The notes under the pieces are model-generated. The model had not been told where the DNA came from. It searched no databases and worked only from the letters and a program-made list of their open reading frames with translations. Both the position numbers and the translations under genes were made by a program. A stretch of 64,000 bases of DNA from an uncultured Lachnoclostridium sp. (GTDB lineage Bacteria; Bacillota; Clostridia; Lachnospirales; Lachnospiraceae): the NCBI GenBank assembly GCA_905212635.1, contig CAJMFH010000010.1, positions 7,776-71,775 of the forward strand, given 5' to 3'. Below are positions 36,561 to 46,021 of this stretch, in pieces. Within the stretch, counting starts at the first letter, position 1, and each line of letters begins with the position of its first letter.

Positions 36561-36913
36561 GTGATTTTAGGGCTTTCAGGGGTTCAGGGCGCTGGGCTTT
36601 CAGGGTGCTTGCGGCGAGAAGCGTGATTTTAGGGATTTCAGGGCACTTGTGTGATTTTTGGGCGAGATGCTCGACTTTTGACCTACAGAGAAGAAATACA
36701 ATTTAAACCATAAGAATTTGAGGATGGATTTGGTTTAAACCAAAAAATTTCGTTTTGAACCATAAAATCACGAGAGAAGTTTGGCTTAAATGGATAATAT
36801 GGCGATTTGGGGCAAAAACTATATGAAGTTTGTATGGTCTGGGCAGAGGAAATGAACCCTAAGTCAAGTACAAAGGCGAAATCGTGTGATCCGGATACAA
36901 AAAACATGAAAAA
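36561..36913. other. Non-coding region with degenerate repeats and TTTAAACCA boxes
   Basis: No supported gene lies here. GTGATTTTAGGG followed by a TTTCAGG tract occurs at 36561 and again at 36623 (period about 62), with a third partial copy near 36651. Three related boxes of the TTTAAACCA kind follow at about 36702, 36734 and 36753. The middle one forms the perfect palindrome TGGTTTAAACCA (36731-36742). Base composition shifts towards AT from left to right. Confidence 0.6.
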
Positions 36914-37073
36914 AGTCAAAAACACGTAACAAAACACCTCAAAAACGCGTAACAAAACGCCTCAAAAACACGTAACGATTTACCTCAAAAACGTGTAATG
37001 AAACGTCTCAAAAACACGTAACGATTTACCTCAAAAACGTGTAATGAAACACCTCAAAAACACGTAATAACAG
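36914..37073 (+). repeat. Seven tandem 23-base repeats (iteron-like)
   Basis: Units start at 36914, 36937, 36960, 36983, 37006, 37029 and 37052. Each reads roughly CCTCAAAAACACGTAAC plus six variable bases. From the third unit on, two versions alternate (ACACGTAACGATTTA and ACGTGTAATGAAAC). The array ends exactly one base before the -35 box of the next promoter. Confidence 0.88.
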
Positions 37074-37102
37074 TTGACAAACAACGAAGTTTGGTGTATT
37101 CT
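37074..37102 (+). promoter_or_regulatory. Promoter of the DUF4143 ATPase gene
   Basis: TTGACA (37074-37079) and TATTCT (37097-37102) with a 17-base spacer, directly abutting the 23-base repeat array. Confidence 0.75.
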
Positions 37103-37142
37103 ATTAAATAAGTAAAACTTTAAAAAACAAGGGGATTTGACT

Positions 37143-38435
37143 ATGAAAGAATATTTGAATCGAATTGTGGATAGAGAGCTGAAACTCCGGCTGGAGGCTT
37201 TTGGAGCAACGCTGATTGTGGGGCCAAAGTGGTGCGGCAAGACGACGACGGCGAGAGAACAGGCGAAGAGTATATTAAGAATGCAGGATCCGGATATGCG
37301 GGAAGGATATTTGATGACCGCAGCAACAAAACCCTCACTGCTGTTAAAAGGAGAAAATCCACGGCTTATTGATGAATGGCAGGAAGCTCCAGTGCTGTGG
37401 GATGCAGTCCGCACAGCGGTGGATGACAGACAGGAAGAAGGTCTGTTTATCCTGACGGGATCCACGTCCGTAGATGATAAGCAGATTCATCATACGGGGA
37501 CAGGCAGGATATCGAGATTGAAAATGTATACGATGAGTTTGTTTGAATCCCGTGAATCAAATGGTAAAATATCTTTAAAAGAATTATTTGACGATCCGGC
37601 ACAGGATATCGATGGGATTATGTCAGAGATGAAAGTGGAAGATCTGATATTTGCGGCGTGTAGAGGAGGCTGGCCATCTTCTTTGAGAAAAAAGAGTGAT
37701 GCCGCCAAATTGATCGTTGCCAGAGATTATTTGCGAAATGTGTGTGAATCGGATATATCAACCGTTGACGGCGTGTCCAGAAATCCGGTGCTGGCGGAAC
37801 TTATTTTGAAATCCTATGCACGCAACATCTCAACATTGGCGAAAAAAAGCATTATTTATAAAGATGTGAGCGCAAATGCAGAAGGCATTTCACAGTCAAC
37901 CTTTAATGCCTATCTCACGGCTTTGGAGAGATTGTTTGTAATTGAAGATATTGAGGCGTGGTGTCCGGCGATCCGTTCGGCGACGACAATCCGGGCGGGA
38001 CAGAAAAGAGGATTTATCGATCCTTCGATAGCGGTTGCGGCACTCGGACTTACGCCAGAGTATCTGGAAAAAGATTTAAAAACATTTGGTTTTCTTTTTG
38101 AATGTTTGTGCATTCGCGATTTGAAAATATATTCACAGGCGTTAGATGGAAAAGTTTCCTATTATCATGACAGATACGACCTGGAAGCAGATGCGGTACT
38201 GCACATCGGAGATGGCAGGTATGCTCTCATCGAATTTAAACTTGGCAGTGCCGAGATTGAAGACGGAGCCAGACATTTGTTGACCATAAGGGAGCTGGTA
38301 CGCAGGCACAACGAAAAGGAAAGACAGGTTCCTCTCCGGGAACCGGATCTGCTGCTTGTGATCACAGGGGGAAATATGGCATATACGCGTGAAGACGGCG
38401 TTAAAGTCATCCCGATAGCTTGTTTGAAAGATTAA
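37143..38435 (+). CDS. AAA ATPase with DUF4143 domain
   Basis: This 430-residue protein of the AAA_14/DUF4143 family is common in gut bacteria and of unclear function. Residues 1-140 hold the ATPase, with Walker A GPKWCGKTT, a Walker B-like RLIDEWQEAP and a sensor-type LTGSTSVDD. The C-terminal half is DUF4143 and ends in a nuclease-like YALIEFKLGSAEIEDG motif, where an acidic residue and EFK recall restriction-endonuclease folds. ATG 37143 follows AAGGGGA. An in-frame TTG six bases earlier is less likely. Family members have been discussed as defence-related or mobile-element genes, which I cannot confirm. The 23-base repeat array upstream suggests dedicated control. Confidence 0.85.
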   Translation: MKEYLNRIVDRELKLRLEAFGATLIVGPKWCGKTTTAREQAKSILRMQDPDMREGYLMTAATKPSLLLKGENPRLIDEWQEAPVLWDAVRTAVDDRQEEGLFILTGSTSVDDKQIHHTGTGRISRLKMYTMSLFESRESNGKISLKELFDDPAQDIDGIMSEMKVEDLIFAACRGGWPSSLRKKSDAAKLIVARDYLRNVCESDISTVDGVSRNPVLAELILKSYARNISTLAKKSIIYKDVSANAEGISQSTFNAYLTALERLFVIEDIEAWCPAIRSATTIRAGQKRGFIDPSIAVAALGLTPEYLEKDLKTFGFLFECLCIRDLKIYSQALDGKVSYYHDRYDLEADAVLHIGDGRYALIEFKLGSAEIEDGARHLLTIRELVRRHNEKERQVPLREPDLLLVITGGNMAYTREDGVKVIPIACLKD

Positions 38436-38456
38436 TATGGAAGGAAAGGAAGAACC

Positions 38457-39644
38457 ATGCAGTCCCCAAACTACCAGAGAACCATGACCGCCTGTTTTGT
38501 CGCCTATATGGTGCAGGCGGTTGTCAATAATTTTGTACCATTATTATTTGTAACATTTCAGCAGACCTACGATATCCCGATGGCGAAGATTACGCTGCTT
38601 ATCACGCTGAATTTCCTGATCCAGCTGGTGATCGACCTTTTGTCAGCCGGATTTGTGGACAAGATCGGATACCGCGCGTCGGTGATCCTGGCGCATATCT
38701 GTGCGGCGGCAGGATTTGTACTGCTTACGATACTGCCGGAAATGCTGTCCGATCCGTTTGTCGGGATTCTGGTTGCCGTCATGATCTATGCCGTCGGCGG
38801 AGGTTTGATCGAAGTGCTTATCAGCCCGATCGTGGAAGCCTGTCCGACCGACAATAAAGAAAAGGCGATGAGTCTCCTGCACTCCTTTTACTGCTGGGGA
38901 CACGTCGGCGTTGTCCTGCTTTCCACGGCATTTTTTGCGGCAGCAGGCATACAAAACTGGAAAATACTTACAATTCTATGGGCGGTGCTTCCATTCGCCA
39001 ATTTAGTGCTGTTTGCGGGCGCGCCGATCTATTCGCTTCACGAAGAAAACGAGGCAGGAATACCGGTGAAGGAATTGTTCCGGCAGAAAATATTCTGGAT
39101 CCTTATGATAATGATGCTCTGCGCGGGCGCGTCCGAGCAGGCGGTCAGCCAGTGGGCATCGCTTTTTGCGGAAAAGGGACTGGGCGTGACAAAGACGATC
39201 GGTGATCTTGCCGGTCCGATGTCGTTTGCCGTTTTGATGGGAACGTCGCGCCTGTTATATGGAAAATACGGAGAAAAGTGGGATCTCAACCGATTCATGG
39301 CGGGAAGCTGTGTGCTGTGTATCCTTTCGTACCTCTGCATCGTCTTTGTGCCAAATGCCGCAGTCAATTTGTTTGGCTGTGCGGTCTGCGGTTTTTCCGT
39401 GGGAATCCTCTGGCCGGGGACATTCAGCAAAGCCTCAGCCGCGATGCGGCGGGGTGGAACGGCATTATTTGCCTTTCTGGCGCTGGCAGGCGATGTCGGC
39501 TGCTCCGGCGGACCGACGGTAACCGGCATGGTGTCAAGTTTGTTTGACAACAATCTAAAAATGGGAATCTTGGCGGCAATCGTATTTCCAATCTTATTAT
39601 TGGTCGGATTAGCTGCCCTGCAAAAAAGGAGAAAAACAATATGA
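38457..39644 (+). CDS. Major facilitator superfamily transporter
   Basis: This 395-residue protein has about twelve membrane helices and the MFS layout of two six-helix halves with a central hydrophilic loop (YSLHEENEAGIPVKELFRQK). The motif A-like segment AGFVDKIGYRASV follows helix two. The substrate is unknown. Some features (TFSKASAAMRRGGTALFAFLALAGDVGCSGGPTVTG) resemble sugar-type FucP-like members. It starts 22 bases after the ATPase gene behind GGAAAGGAAG. Its last four bases overlap the ATG of the acetyltransferase gene, so these two are coupled. Confidence 0.88.
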   Translation: MQSPNYQRTMTACFVAYMVQAVVNNFVPLLFVTFQQTYDIPMAKITLLITLNFLIQLVIDLLSAGFVDKIGYRASVILAHICAAAGFVLLTILPEMLSDPFVGILVAVMIYAVGGGLIEVLISPIVEACPTDNKEKAMSLLHSFYCWGHVGVVLLSTAFFAAAGIQNWKILTILWAVLPFANLVLFAGAPIYSLHEENEAGIPVKELFRQKIFWILMIMMLCAGASEQAVSQWASLFAEKGLGVTKTIGDLAGPMSFAVLMGTSRLLYGKYGEKWDLNRFMAGSCVLCILSYLCIVFVPNAAVNLFGCAVCGFSVGILWPGTFSKASAAMRRGGTALFAFLALAGDVGCSGGPTVTGMVSSLFDNNLKMGILAAIVFPILLLVGLAALQKRRKTI

Positions 39645-40135
39645 GTGAAATTCAGGTAAGAGCCTATACGCAGGCGGATCTTTCAGACATGATCCGCATT
39701 TGGAATGAAGTCGTGGAGGACGGAATCGCCTTTCCGCAGGAAGAAAATTTATTGGAAGAAACGGGAAAAGAATTTTTCGGAAGCCAGACATACAGTGCCG
39801 TGGCAGAAGATACGTCGAAAGGAGAAATTATTGGGTTGTACATATTACATCCCAATAATGTGGGACGCTGCGGCCACATCTGCAATGCCAGTTACGCGGT
39901 CGCCAAAGCAAGCCGCGGACTTCGCATCGGGGAAAAACTGGTGAAAGACTGCCTGAAGCAGGCACCACATTTTGGCTATAAAGTATTGCAGTTCAATGCG
40001 GTCGTGGCTTCGAATGTACACGCAAGGCATCTGTACGAGCGTCTTGGATTTGTGCAGCTGGGGGTTATTCCGGGCGGTTTCCGGATGAAAGACGGATCGT
40101 ACGAGGACATTTGTCCGTATTACTATACCTTATAA
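39641..40135 (+). CDS. GNAT family N-acetyltransferase
   Basis: This 164-residue acetyl-CoA-dependent acetyltransferase starts by ATGA overlap with the MFS gene. The GNAT core is recognisable: an N-terminal helix with MIRIWNEVVEDG, strand four around GEIIGLYILHPNN, the acetyl-CoA loop region SRGLRIGEKLVKDCL and a C-terminal ARHLYERLGFVQLG. The substrate is unknown. The coupling suggests it acts on, or protects against, the compound the transporter moves, which is inference. Confidence 0.9.
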   Translation: MSEIQVRAYTQADLSDMIRIWNEVVEDGIAFPQEENLLEETGKEFFGSQTYSAVAEDTSKGEIIGLYILHPNNVGRCGHICNASYAVAKASRGLRIGEKLVKDCLKQAPHFGYKVLQFNAVVASNVHARHLYERLGFVQLGVIPGGFRMKDGSYEDICPYYYTL

Positions 40136-40189
40136 AAAAGTGCCATTTTGCCCGTTCATGCCCTATTTGGTTCTTTCGTGTTAAGAATG

Positions 40190-40218
40190 TTGAGAAACTT
40201 TCGCCTTTATGTTAAAAT
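40190..40218 (+). promoter_or_regulatory. Promoter of the DUF6273 surface protein gene
   Basis: TTGAGA (40190-40195) and TAAAAT (40213-40218) with a 17-base spacer and an extended TG at 40210-40211. Confidence 0.65.
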
Positions 40219-40261
40219 GATTGCATTTTACGGGAATATAGAAAGGAAAAGGAGAATCAAT

Positions 40262-43200
40262 ATGGCAAAAAAAGGGAAAAAATTACTGGCGCTCATGCTT
40301 GTCGTCGCTCTTGTACTAGGGGGCGGAAACGGCGAAGCGATACAGGCAGCAGAGGACTATGGAGTGAAAGCTCCGGTCAATACCATGGCGGATGGAACCG
40401 GTATCACGACGTGGGACTGTGTGTATTTTGGAAATTACATACAAAAGGATACCAATGGGGATGGAAAAGTAACCGATGAAGACGAAAAACAGCCGGTCAA
40501 ATGGCGGGTACTTTCGGTAGAGGAAGACGGGACAGCACTTCTTCTGGCAGATAAATTGCTGGATATACAGCCTTTTGATGAAAATGTGAAAAACAGCTGG
40601 GAAAGCTGTACACTTCGCACCTGGCTGAATTCTACCTTTTGGAATGCCGCTTTTACCGAAGCGGAGCAGAAAGCAATTGCAGAGACGGAATTGGAAATGG
40701 AGAGTGGTACGACCGTAACAGACAATATCTATCTCCTGTCTTTAGAAGATGTAAGCAATCCGGAGTACGGATTTCATCCGTCGAGCGATTTTGAGAGCAA
40801 TACAAGAAAAGCAGAAAGTACGGATTTAGCAGTGTTTGATAACATTTGGTGGCTGCGTACGCCACAGAAAATGACTGATGTTTGTAGTTGTGCGATTAAT
40901 TCAGAAGGAAAGAATTCACAAATTTCTATTTTTACAGAGGAAACTCTATGGATCCGCCCTGCCCTGCGTTTAAAACTTTCTGCCAGGGCGCAGTGGAGTT
41001 ATGCAGGGACGACAGCGTCCGAAGAACTCGAAGTGTCCGTCGAAAACCCGGGGGCGGGCAGTCCATTTTCCGATACCGTACAGGGACCTGAAAATATCGA
41101 TACCGACAGGAGTACGGTTTCCTGGCAGAAAAAGGAAGAGGGAAAATGGGTCGATGTCGCAAAAGACGAGAGAGCACAACTACAGCAGGTGTACCGCGCC
41201 TGTGTCACTCTGAAAGCAAACGAGGGAAGTTCGTTTGCCGGCTGTGATTACGCCCGGTTCAATGGAGAACAGGTGAGACTGACGAAAAAGGACGATGGCA
41301 GTTGCACATTCGTCTGCCCGGTTTACAATTATGGAGTGAAAAATCCGGTCAATCCGGAAACGGATGGAAGCGGAACGTCTATCTGGGACTGCGTATATTT
41401 TGGAAAATATTACCAGAATGACACCAATGGGGATGGTAAAGTCGATGAGACGGATGAAAAAGAGCCGGTCAAATGGCGTGTGCTGTCCGTGGACTCTGCC
41501 GGAAATGCCTTACTTATGGCAGACAAGATTCTCGACTATAGAAATTTTAATGATAACGAAGCCGGTGACATTGACTGGGGACAGAGTGATATGCGGAAAT
41601 GGCTCAATTCTACCGGAGAGTCGGAGAAAGATCCGGGATTTCTTCAGACCGCGTTTACCGAACAAGAGCGGGCAGTGATCCAGTATAGAGAGATAGAGAC
41701 ATACATATCAGTCACAACGAATCATATTTTAAAAACATGGGATTCTGTGTTCCTTTTATCGGACCTAGACGCTGGCAATGTCGATTATGGATTTCCTGCT
41801 AATATGGAGGATGCAAGCAAAAACAAAGTGGCAGAAAGTACTACGTATGCAGCGGGAAAAGAGAAAACCGTGGAAAATCAGTGGTGGCTGCGTACACATT
41901 CTCAGACGGCATTGACGGAAATGGCAATTAGACTTTTTATAAAACCGGATGGAAGTTATACCGGTACTACGGTTCAAAACGACACCTTATACGGGGTTCG
42001 CCCGGCATTGTACATAAATTTAGCTGACTTTACCAAATGGACCTACGCGGGAACGGTGGATGCAGACGGCAATACGAAAGAGCCGGTGCAGCTTTCCGTT
42101 GACAGTCCGGTGCATGGAAGCGGATTTTACGCGGAAACAATGGAATTCCATGAGGCAGACTGGGCGGTAGCAGCGAAAAACTGGCAAAAAAAGGAAAATG
42201 GAAACTGGGTGGACGTGGAAACCGAAGAATTGGCAGAAGCAGAAGGAGTTTATCGTCTGCGGACGCAGGTGATAGCCGAGAAAGAAAACATGGAAGCACC
42301 GTGTGTTCTGAATCAAGGAAAGTATGCGCAGGTCGAAGCAAACGACGATGGTACCTTTACGGTCTATTGCACGTTTTCCAATTACGGACTGGCAGATCCT
42401 TTGGAGACAGAGGAAGAGGGAAAGCAGGTGACGACGTGGGATACGATCTGGGTGACAGATGATGAGACGGAGAAAGAAACCCCGATGAAATGGCGCGTGT
42501 TATCCGTAGATGCGTATGGAAATATTACGCTTGTCACCGATCCGTCCATGGGCGTAGGGTGGGATAGGTGGACCAATCTCTCCCGGATCGCAGACTGGTC
42601 GTATGCAGGAAAGGTAGATTCGGAGGGCGGATCGGAAGAAATCCTGCCGCGAAATCTTTACTTAAATGCAACGGTGGAGATACCGGAAACTGGGAAAAAA
42701 TTACAGGACGGCATTACACAGCAATCGACGTTTGCTACGGCAGAAAATGTCAGCTGGGAGAAAAAGGCTGCCAACAGGGCAGACGAGTGGAGTGCCGCTG
42801 CACCGCAGGAAAAAGTGGATCCGGAGACGATATATGCAGTTCAGTTTACGGTGAGCCAAAAGCAGGCGGCTGTTTTCCATAAAAATACACAGCTGTATGT
42901 GACGGTAAATGGGAAAAAAGTACCGGCAGTCAAAGATGCAGATGGCAATTACATTGTGCGGTATGAATTTGCAGCCACCGCAGGACTTCCGCCGACACCA
43001 AGTGCGGCACCAACTGTAAGTCCGTCAGCCATCCCGAGCTCATCCGCAAACCCATCTGCAAGCAGTATGCCGTCTGCAAACCCGTCCGTGAGTGCAGCAC
43101 CGTCGCAAGTGCCGGATTCGGGAGCAAAGCCGTCTGATAAACCGGCGGCACCGGAGATGACCGCTCAGCCGGGAGATGCAGGACAGCCGCAGAAACCGGA

Positions 43201-43672
43201 AAAAACTACGGCACCGGGATTAAAACCGGCACAAAAAGGGGAAAAACTCCAAGATGAAAGCGGAGCAGATTATGTTGTCACGAAAGCAGACAGTAAAAAT
43301 CCGGAAGTCGCCTATCAAAAGGCAGCAGCCACAAAAGGGACGGTGGTCGTGCCGGATACCGTCGTACTGAACGGCACGACGTACAAAGTAACTTCTATTG
43401 AGAAGAAGGCATTTGGAACCGCCAAAAAGATCAAAACGATCATACTGGGGAAAAATGTAAAATCCATAAAGAAGGATGCGTTTGCCGGCTGTAAGACACT
43501 TCAGAAGATTGTTGTGAAGACCAAGAAACTGACGAAGAAAACCGTGGCGAAAAAAGCATTCCGTGGAGTGCGTAAAAATGTGCGGATCATTGTGCCGAAA
43601 AAGAAAAAGACGGCATACAGAAAACTTTTTTATCAGAGAGGCCTCAATAAAAAAGTTAAAATCCGTTCATAA
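40262..43672 (+). CDS. Large secreted surface protein with DUF6273-type repeats and LRR_5-like C-terminus
   Basis: The secreted protein has about 1136 residues and a basic signal peptide (KKGKKLLALMLVVALVLGG). ATG 40262 follows AAGGAGA. Two full DUF6273-type modules (about residues 30-350 and 360-690) share WDCVYFGN/KYxQxDTNGDGKV, an acidic DxNxDG stretch that may bind calcium, and WWLRT. A third module begins with WDTIWVTDD and VKWRVLSVD-like sequence but lacks about 150 central residues. A Ser/Pro linker (about 910-990) leads to a Lys-rich C-terminal LRR_5-like module (about 1020-1136) that also ends the broken LRR protein at 47449-49962. Function unknown; surface adhesion or glycan contact is plausible. 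Confidence 0.87.
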   Translation: MAKKGKKLLALMLVVALVLGGGNGEAIQAAEDYGVKAPVNTMADGTGITTWDCVYFGNYIQKDTNGDGKVTDEDEKQPVKWRVLSVEEDGTALLLADKLLDIQPFDENVKNSWESCTLRTWLNSTFWNAAFTEAEQKAIAETELEMESGTTVTDNIYLLSLEDVSNPEYGFHPSSDFESNTRKAESTDLAVFDNIWWLRTPQKMTDVCSCAINSEGKNSQISIFTEETLWIRPALRLKLSARAQWSYAGTTASEELEVSVENPGAGSPFSDTVQGPENIDTDRSTVSWQKKEEGKWVDVAKDERAQLQQVYRACVTLKANEGSSFAGCDYARFNGEQVRLTKKDDGSCTFVCPVYNYGVKNPVNPETDGSGTSIWDCVYFGKYYQNDTNGDGKVDETDEKEPVKWRVLSVDSAGNALLMADKILDYRNFNDNEAGDIDWGQSDMRKWLNSTGESEKDPGFLQTAFTEQERAVIQYREIETYISVTTNHILKTWDSVFLLSDLDAGNVDYGFPANMEDASKNKVAESTTYAAGKEKTVENQWWLRTHSQTALTEMAIRLFIKPDGSYTGTTVQNDTLYGVRPALYINLADFTKWTYAGTVDADGNTKEPVQLSVDSPVHGSGFYAETMEFHEADWAVAAKNWQKKENGNWVDVETEELAEAEGVYRLRTQVIAEKENMEAPCVLNQGKYAQVEANDDGTFTVYCTFSNYGLADPLETEEEGKQVTTWDTIWVTDDETEKETPMKWRVLSVDAYGNITLVTDPSMGVGWDRWTNLSRIADWSYAGKVDSEGGSEEILPRNLYLNATVEIPETGKKLQDGITQQSTFATAENVSWEKKAANRADEWSAAAPQEKVDPETIYAVQFTVSQKQAAVFHKNTQLYVTVNGKKVPAVKDADGNYIVRYEFAATAGLPPTPSAAPTVSPSAIPSSSANPSASSMPSANPSVSAAPSQVPDSGAKPSDKPAAPEMTAQPGDAGQPQKPEKTTAPGLKPAQKGEKLQDESGADYVVTKADSKNPEVAYQKAAATKGTVVVPDTVVLNGTTYKVTSIEKKAFGTAKKIKTIILGKNVKSIKKDAFAGCKTLQKIVVKTKKLTKKTVAKKAFRGVRKNVRIIVPKKKKTAYRKLFYQRGLNKKVKIRS

Positions 43673-43678
43673 AACCTG

Positions 43679-43707
43679 TTGACATTCCAAAAGCAAATGA
43701 CTATAAT
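43679..43707 (+). promoter_or_regulatory. Promoter of the thrS T-box transcript
   Basis: TTGACA (43679-43684) and TATAAT (43702-43707) are perfect consensus hexamers with a 17-base spacer. The transcript should start near 43714. Confidence 0.88.
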
Positions 43708-43713
43708 AATCAA

Positions 43714-43997
43714 TAACACGTAGAAGAGACGAGTAAAATGTGATAACATGCCAGAGAGTGGTACCGGAGGGCGGCGTGCAAACAGGCATCTGCCACAGGC
43801 TGGAAGTACCATGATGGGAAGCATTTGAAAACTAACTCTGAGTGGCCCCAATCCGGTCCGGTGACTCCGTTATCGTCAAATGAAGCCGGGTATATCCGAC
43901 TGCCGGAAGTGCAGTCTTATGTACCAAAAAGGGTGGAACCGCGGATGAATATTTCAGCCCGTCCCTTTAAACCTAAGTGTTTAGAGGGGCGGGCTTA
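43714..43997 (+). promoter_or_regulatory. T-box leader controlling thrS
   Basis: The leader has a long stem-I region and the conserved core AGGGTGGAACCGCGG (43930-43944). A terminator follows (GCCCGTCCCTTTAAAC with GTTTAGAGGGGCGGGC, 43957-43993). The 48 bases between the terminator and the thrS ATG fit a classic transcriptional T-box that senses uncharged tRNA-Thr. An ACC triplet at 43808-43810 could be the threonine specifier, but it may also be paired, so the specifier is not settled. Confidence 0.92.
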
Positions 43998-44044
43998 ATT
44001 GTTGTGGCGAAAATGCCGCAGCCATAGAAAGGAGATCGTAGAGA

Positions 44045-46003
44045 ATGAAAATCACATTGAAAGATGGTTCCTGTAAAGAATATGCAGAACCGATGGCAAT
44101 CATTGACATTGCAAAAGACATTAGCGAAGGACTTGCCCGCGTAGCCTGCGTGGCAGAACTCGATGGAGAAGTAGTAGATCTGAGAACCGTTGTAGACGGC
44201 GAACATGAATTAAATATTTTGACCTTTGACAGCGATGCCGGAAAGGCAGCCTACCGCCATACCGCATCCCACGTGCTGGCACAGGCAATCAAACGTCTGT
44301 ATCCACATGCGAAATGTGCGATCGGACCGGCGATCGACGATGGTTTCTATTATGATTTTGATATGGAATCCCTTGACCGCGAGGCGCTTGACAAGATCGA
44401 AAAAGAGATGAAAAAGATCGTAAAAGAGGGGGCAGAGTTGAAACGATTCACCCTTCCTCGCAACGAAGCAATCGAATTTATGAAAAAACGCGAAGAGCCT
44501 TACAAAGTGGAATTGATTGAGGATCTTCCGGAAGATGCCGAGATTTCGTTTTATGAGCAGGGCGAATATGTAGACCTTTGTGCCGGCCCTCATTTGATGA
44601 GTACCAAGCCGCTCAAAGCGATGAAATTAATCTCCTCCTCCGGTGCTTACTGGAGAGGAAATGAAAAAAATAAAATGCTGACTCGTATTTACGGAACTGC
44701 ATTTACGAAAAAAGCAGATCTGGATGCGCATTTGGAGCATCTGGCTGACATCAAAAAACGCGACCACAATAAACTCGGACGTGAGATGGAATTATTTACC
44801 ACGGTGGATGTCATTGGACAGGGACTTCCGCTCATTATGCCAAATGGTGTGAAAATGATTCAGAGAATGCAGCGCTGGATCGAAGACGAAGAGACGAAAC
44901 GCGGTTATATGAGAACGAAGACTCCTCTCATGGCAAAATCCGATCTGTATAAGATTTCCGGACACTGGGATCATTACAAAGAAGGAATGTTCGTCCTTGG
45001 TGACGAGGATAAGGATAAAGAGGTATTTGCCCTTCGTCCGATGACTTGTCCGTTCCAGTATTATGTATACAAAGCAAGTCAGAAATCCTACCGTGACCTT
45101 CCTTGCCGTTATGGTGAGACTTCGACGTTGTTCCGTAACGAGGATTCGGGCGAAATGCACGGCTTGACCCGTGTTCGTCAGTTTACGATCTCCGAGGGAC
45201 ATTTGATCGTCCGCCCGGATCAGATGGTAAAAGAATTTAAAGATTGTATCGCATTGGCGCAGTATTGTCTTCAGACGCTCGGTCTGGAAGAAGATGTAAC
45301 CTATCATTTGTCAAAATGGGATCCGGAAAATCCGGAAAAATATATCGGCGAGCCGGAAGTTTGGAATGAGACAGAAGAAGATATCCGCAATATCCTGAAT
45401 GAGTTGAACATTCCGTTTACCGAGGATGTTGGAGAGGCTGCGTTCTACGGACCAAAAGTCGACATTAACGCCAAAAATGTATATGGAAAAGAAGATACCA
45501 TGATCACGATCCAGTGGGATGCCCTTCTTGCCGAGCAGTTTGATATGTATTATATTGATGAAAAAGGCGATAAAGTCCGTCCTTACATCATTCACAGAAC
45601 TTCGATCGGATGCTATGAGAGAACATTGGCATGGCTGATTGAAAAATATGCCGGTATGTTCCCGACATGGCTTTGTCCGGAGCAGGTTCGCGTGCTTCCG
45701 ATTTCTGAAAAATATGCAGAGTATGCTGATGGTGTCTGCCAGAAATTGACAGCCAATGGCGTGGATGCAACCGTAGATAACCGATCTGAGAAGATCGGAT
45801 TTAAAATCCGAGAAGCACGCCTGCACCGTATTCCGTATATGCTCATCGTAGGTCAGAAAGAGCAGGAGGAAAATAAGGTGTCTCTCCGCAGCCGTTACAA
45901 AGGCGACGAGGGTCAGGTGGCTCTGGATGACTTTATTGCGGATATCACAGAAGAGATCCGCACCAAAGAGATCCGTAAGATTGAAGTAAGCGAAGAAAAA
46001 TAA
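44045..46003 (+). CDS. thrS: Threonyl-tRNA synthetase
   Basis: This 652-residue class II synthetase charges tRNA-Thr. The N-terminal TGS domain (1-62) is followed by the editing domain with HTASHVLAQA near residue 75 and CAGPH near 180. The catalytic core has the motif 2 region RFRNEDSGE-like TLFRNEDSGEMHGLTRVR near 365 and motif 3 RTSIGCYERTLAWLIE near 520. The anticodon-binding domain is at the C-terminus (VRVLPISEKYAEYA). The ATG at 44045 follows AAAGGAGA. Expression is governed by the T-box leader. It ends 18 bases before the DUF4190-like gene. Confidence 0.96.
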   Translation: MKITLKDGSCKEYAEPMAIIDIAKDISEGLARVACVAELDGEVVDLRTVVDGEHELNILTFDSDAGKAAYRHTASHVLAQAIKRLYPHAKCAIGPAIDDGFYYDFDMESLDREALDKIEKEMKKIVKEGAELKRFTLPRNEAIEFMKKREEPYKVELIEDLPEDAEISFYEQGEYVDLCAGPHLMSTKPLKAMKLISSSGAYWRGNEKNKMLTRIYGTAFTKKADLDAHLEHLADIKKRDHNKLGREMELFTTVDVIGQGLPLIMPNGVKMIQRMQRWIEDEETKRGYMRTKTPLMAKSDLYKISGHWDHYKEGMFVLGDEDKDKEVFALRPMTCPFQYYVYKASQKSYRDLPCRYGETSTLFRNEDSGEMHGLTRVRQFTISEGHLIVRPDQMVKEFKDCIALAQYCLQTLGLEEDVTYHLSKWDPENPEKYIGEPEVWNETEEDIRNILNELNIPFTEDVGEAAFYGPKVDINAKNVYGKEDTMITIQWDALLAEQFDMYYIDEKGDKVRPYIIHRTSIGCYERTLAWLIEKYAGMFPTWLCPEQVRVLPISEKYAEYADGVCQKLTANGVDATVDNRSEKIGFKIREARLHRIPYMLIVGQKEQEENKVSLRSRYKGDEGQVALDDFIADITEEIRTKEIRKIEVSEEK

Positions 46004-46021
46004 TCGGAGAGGGAGGAATCT

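Noticed and set aside
36914..37073. CRISPR array
   Set aside because: The 23-base units are directly contiguous with no spacers, and no cas genes are present.
37137..38435. Phage or insertion-sequence origin of the DUF4143 ATPase locus
   Set aside because: No transposase, integrase, terminal repeats or target duplication could be seen around it.
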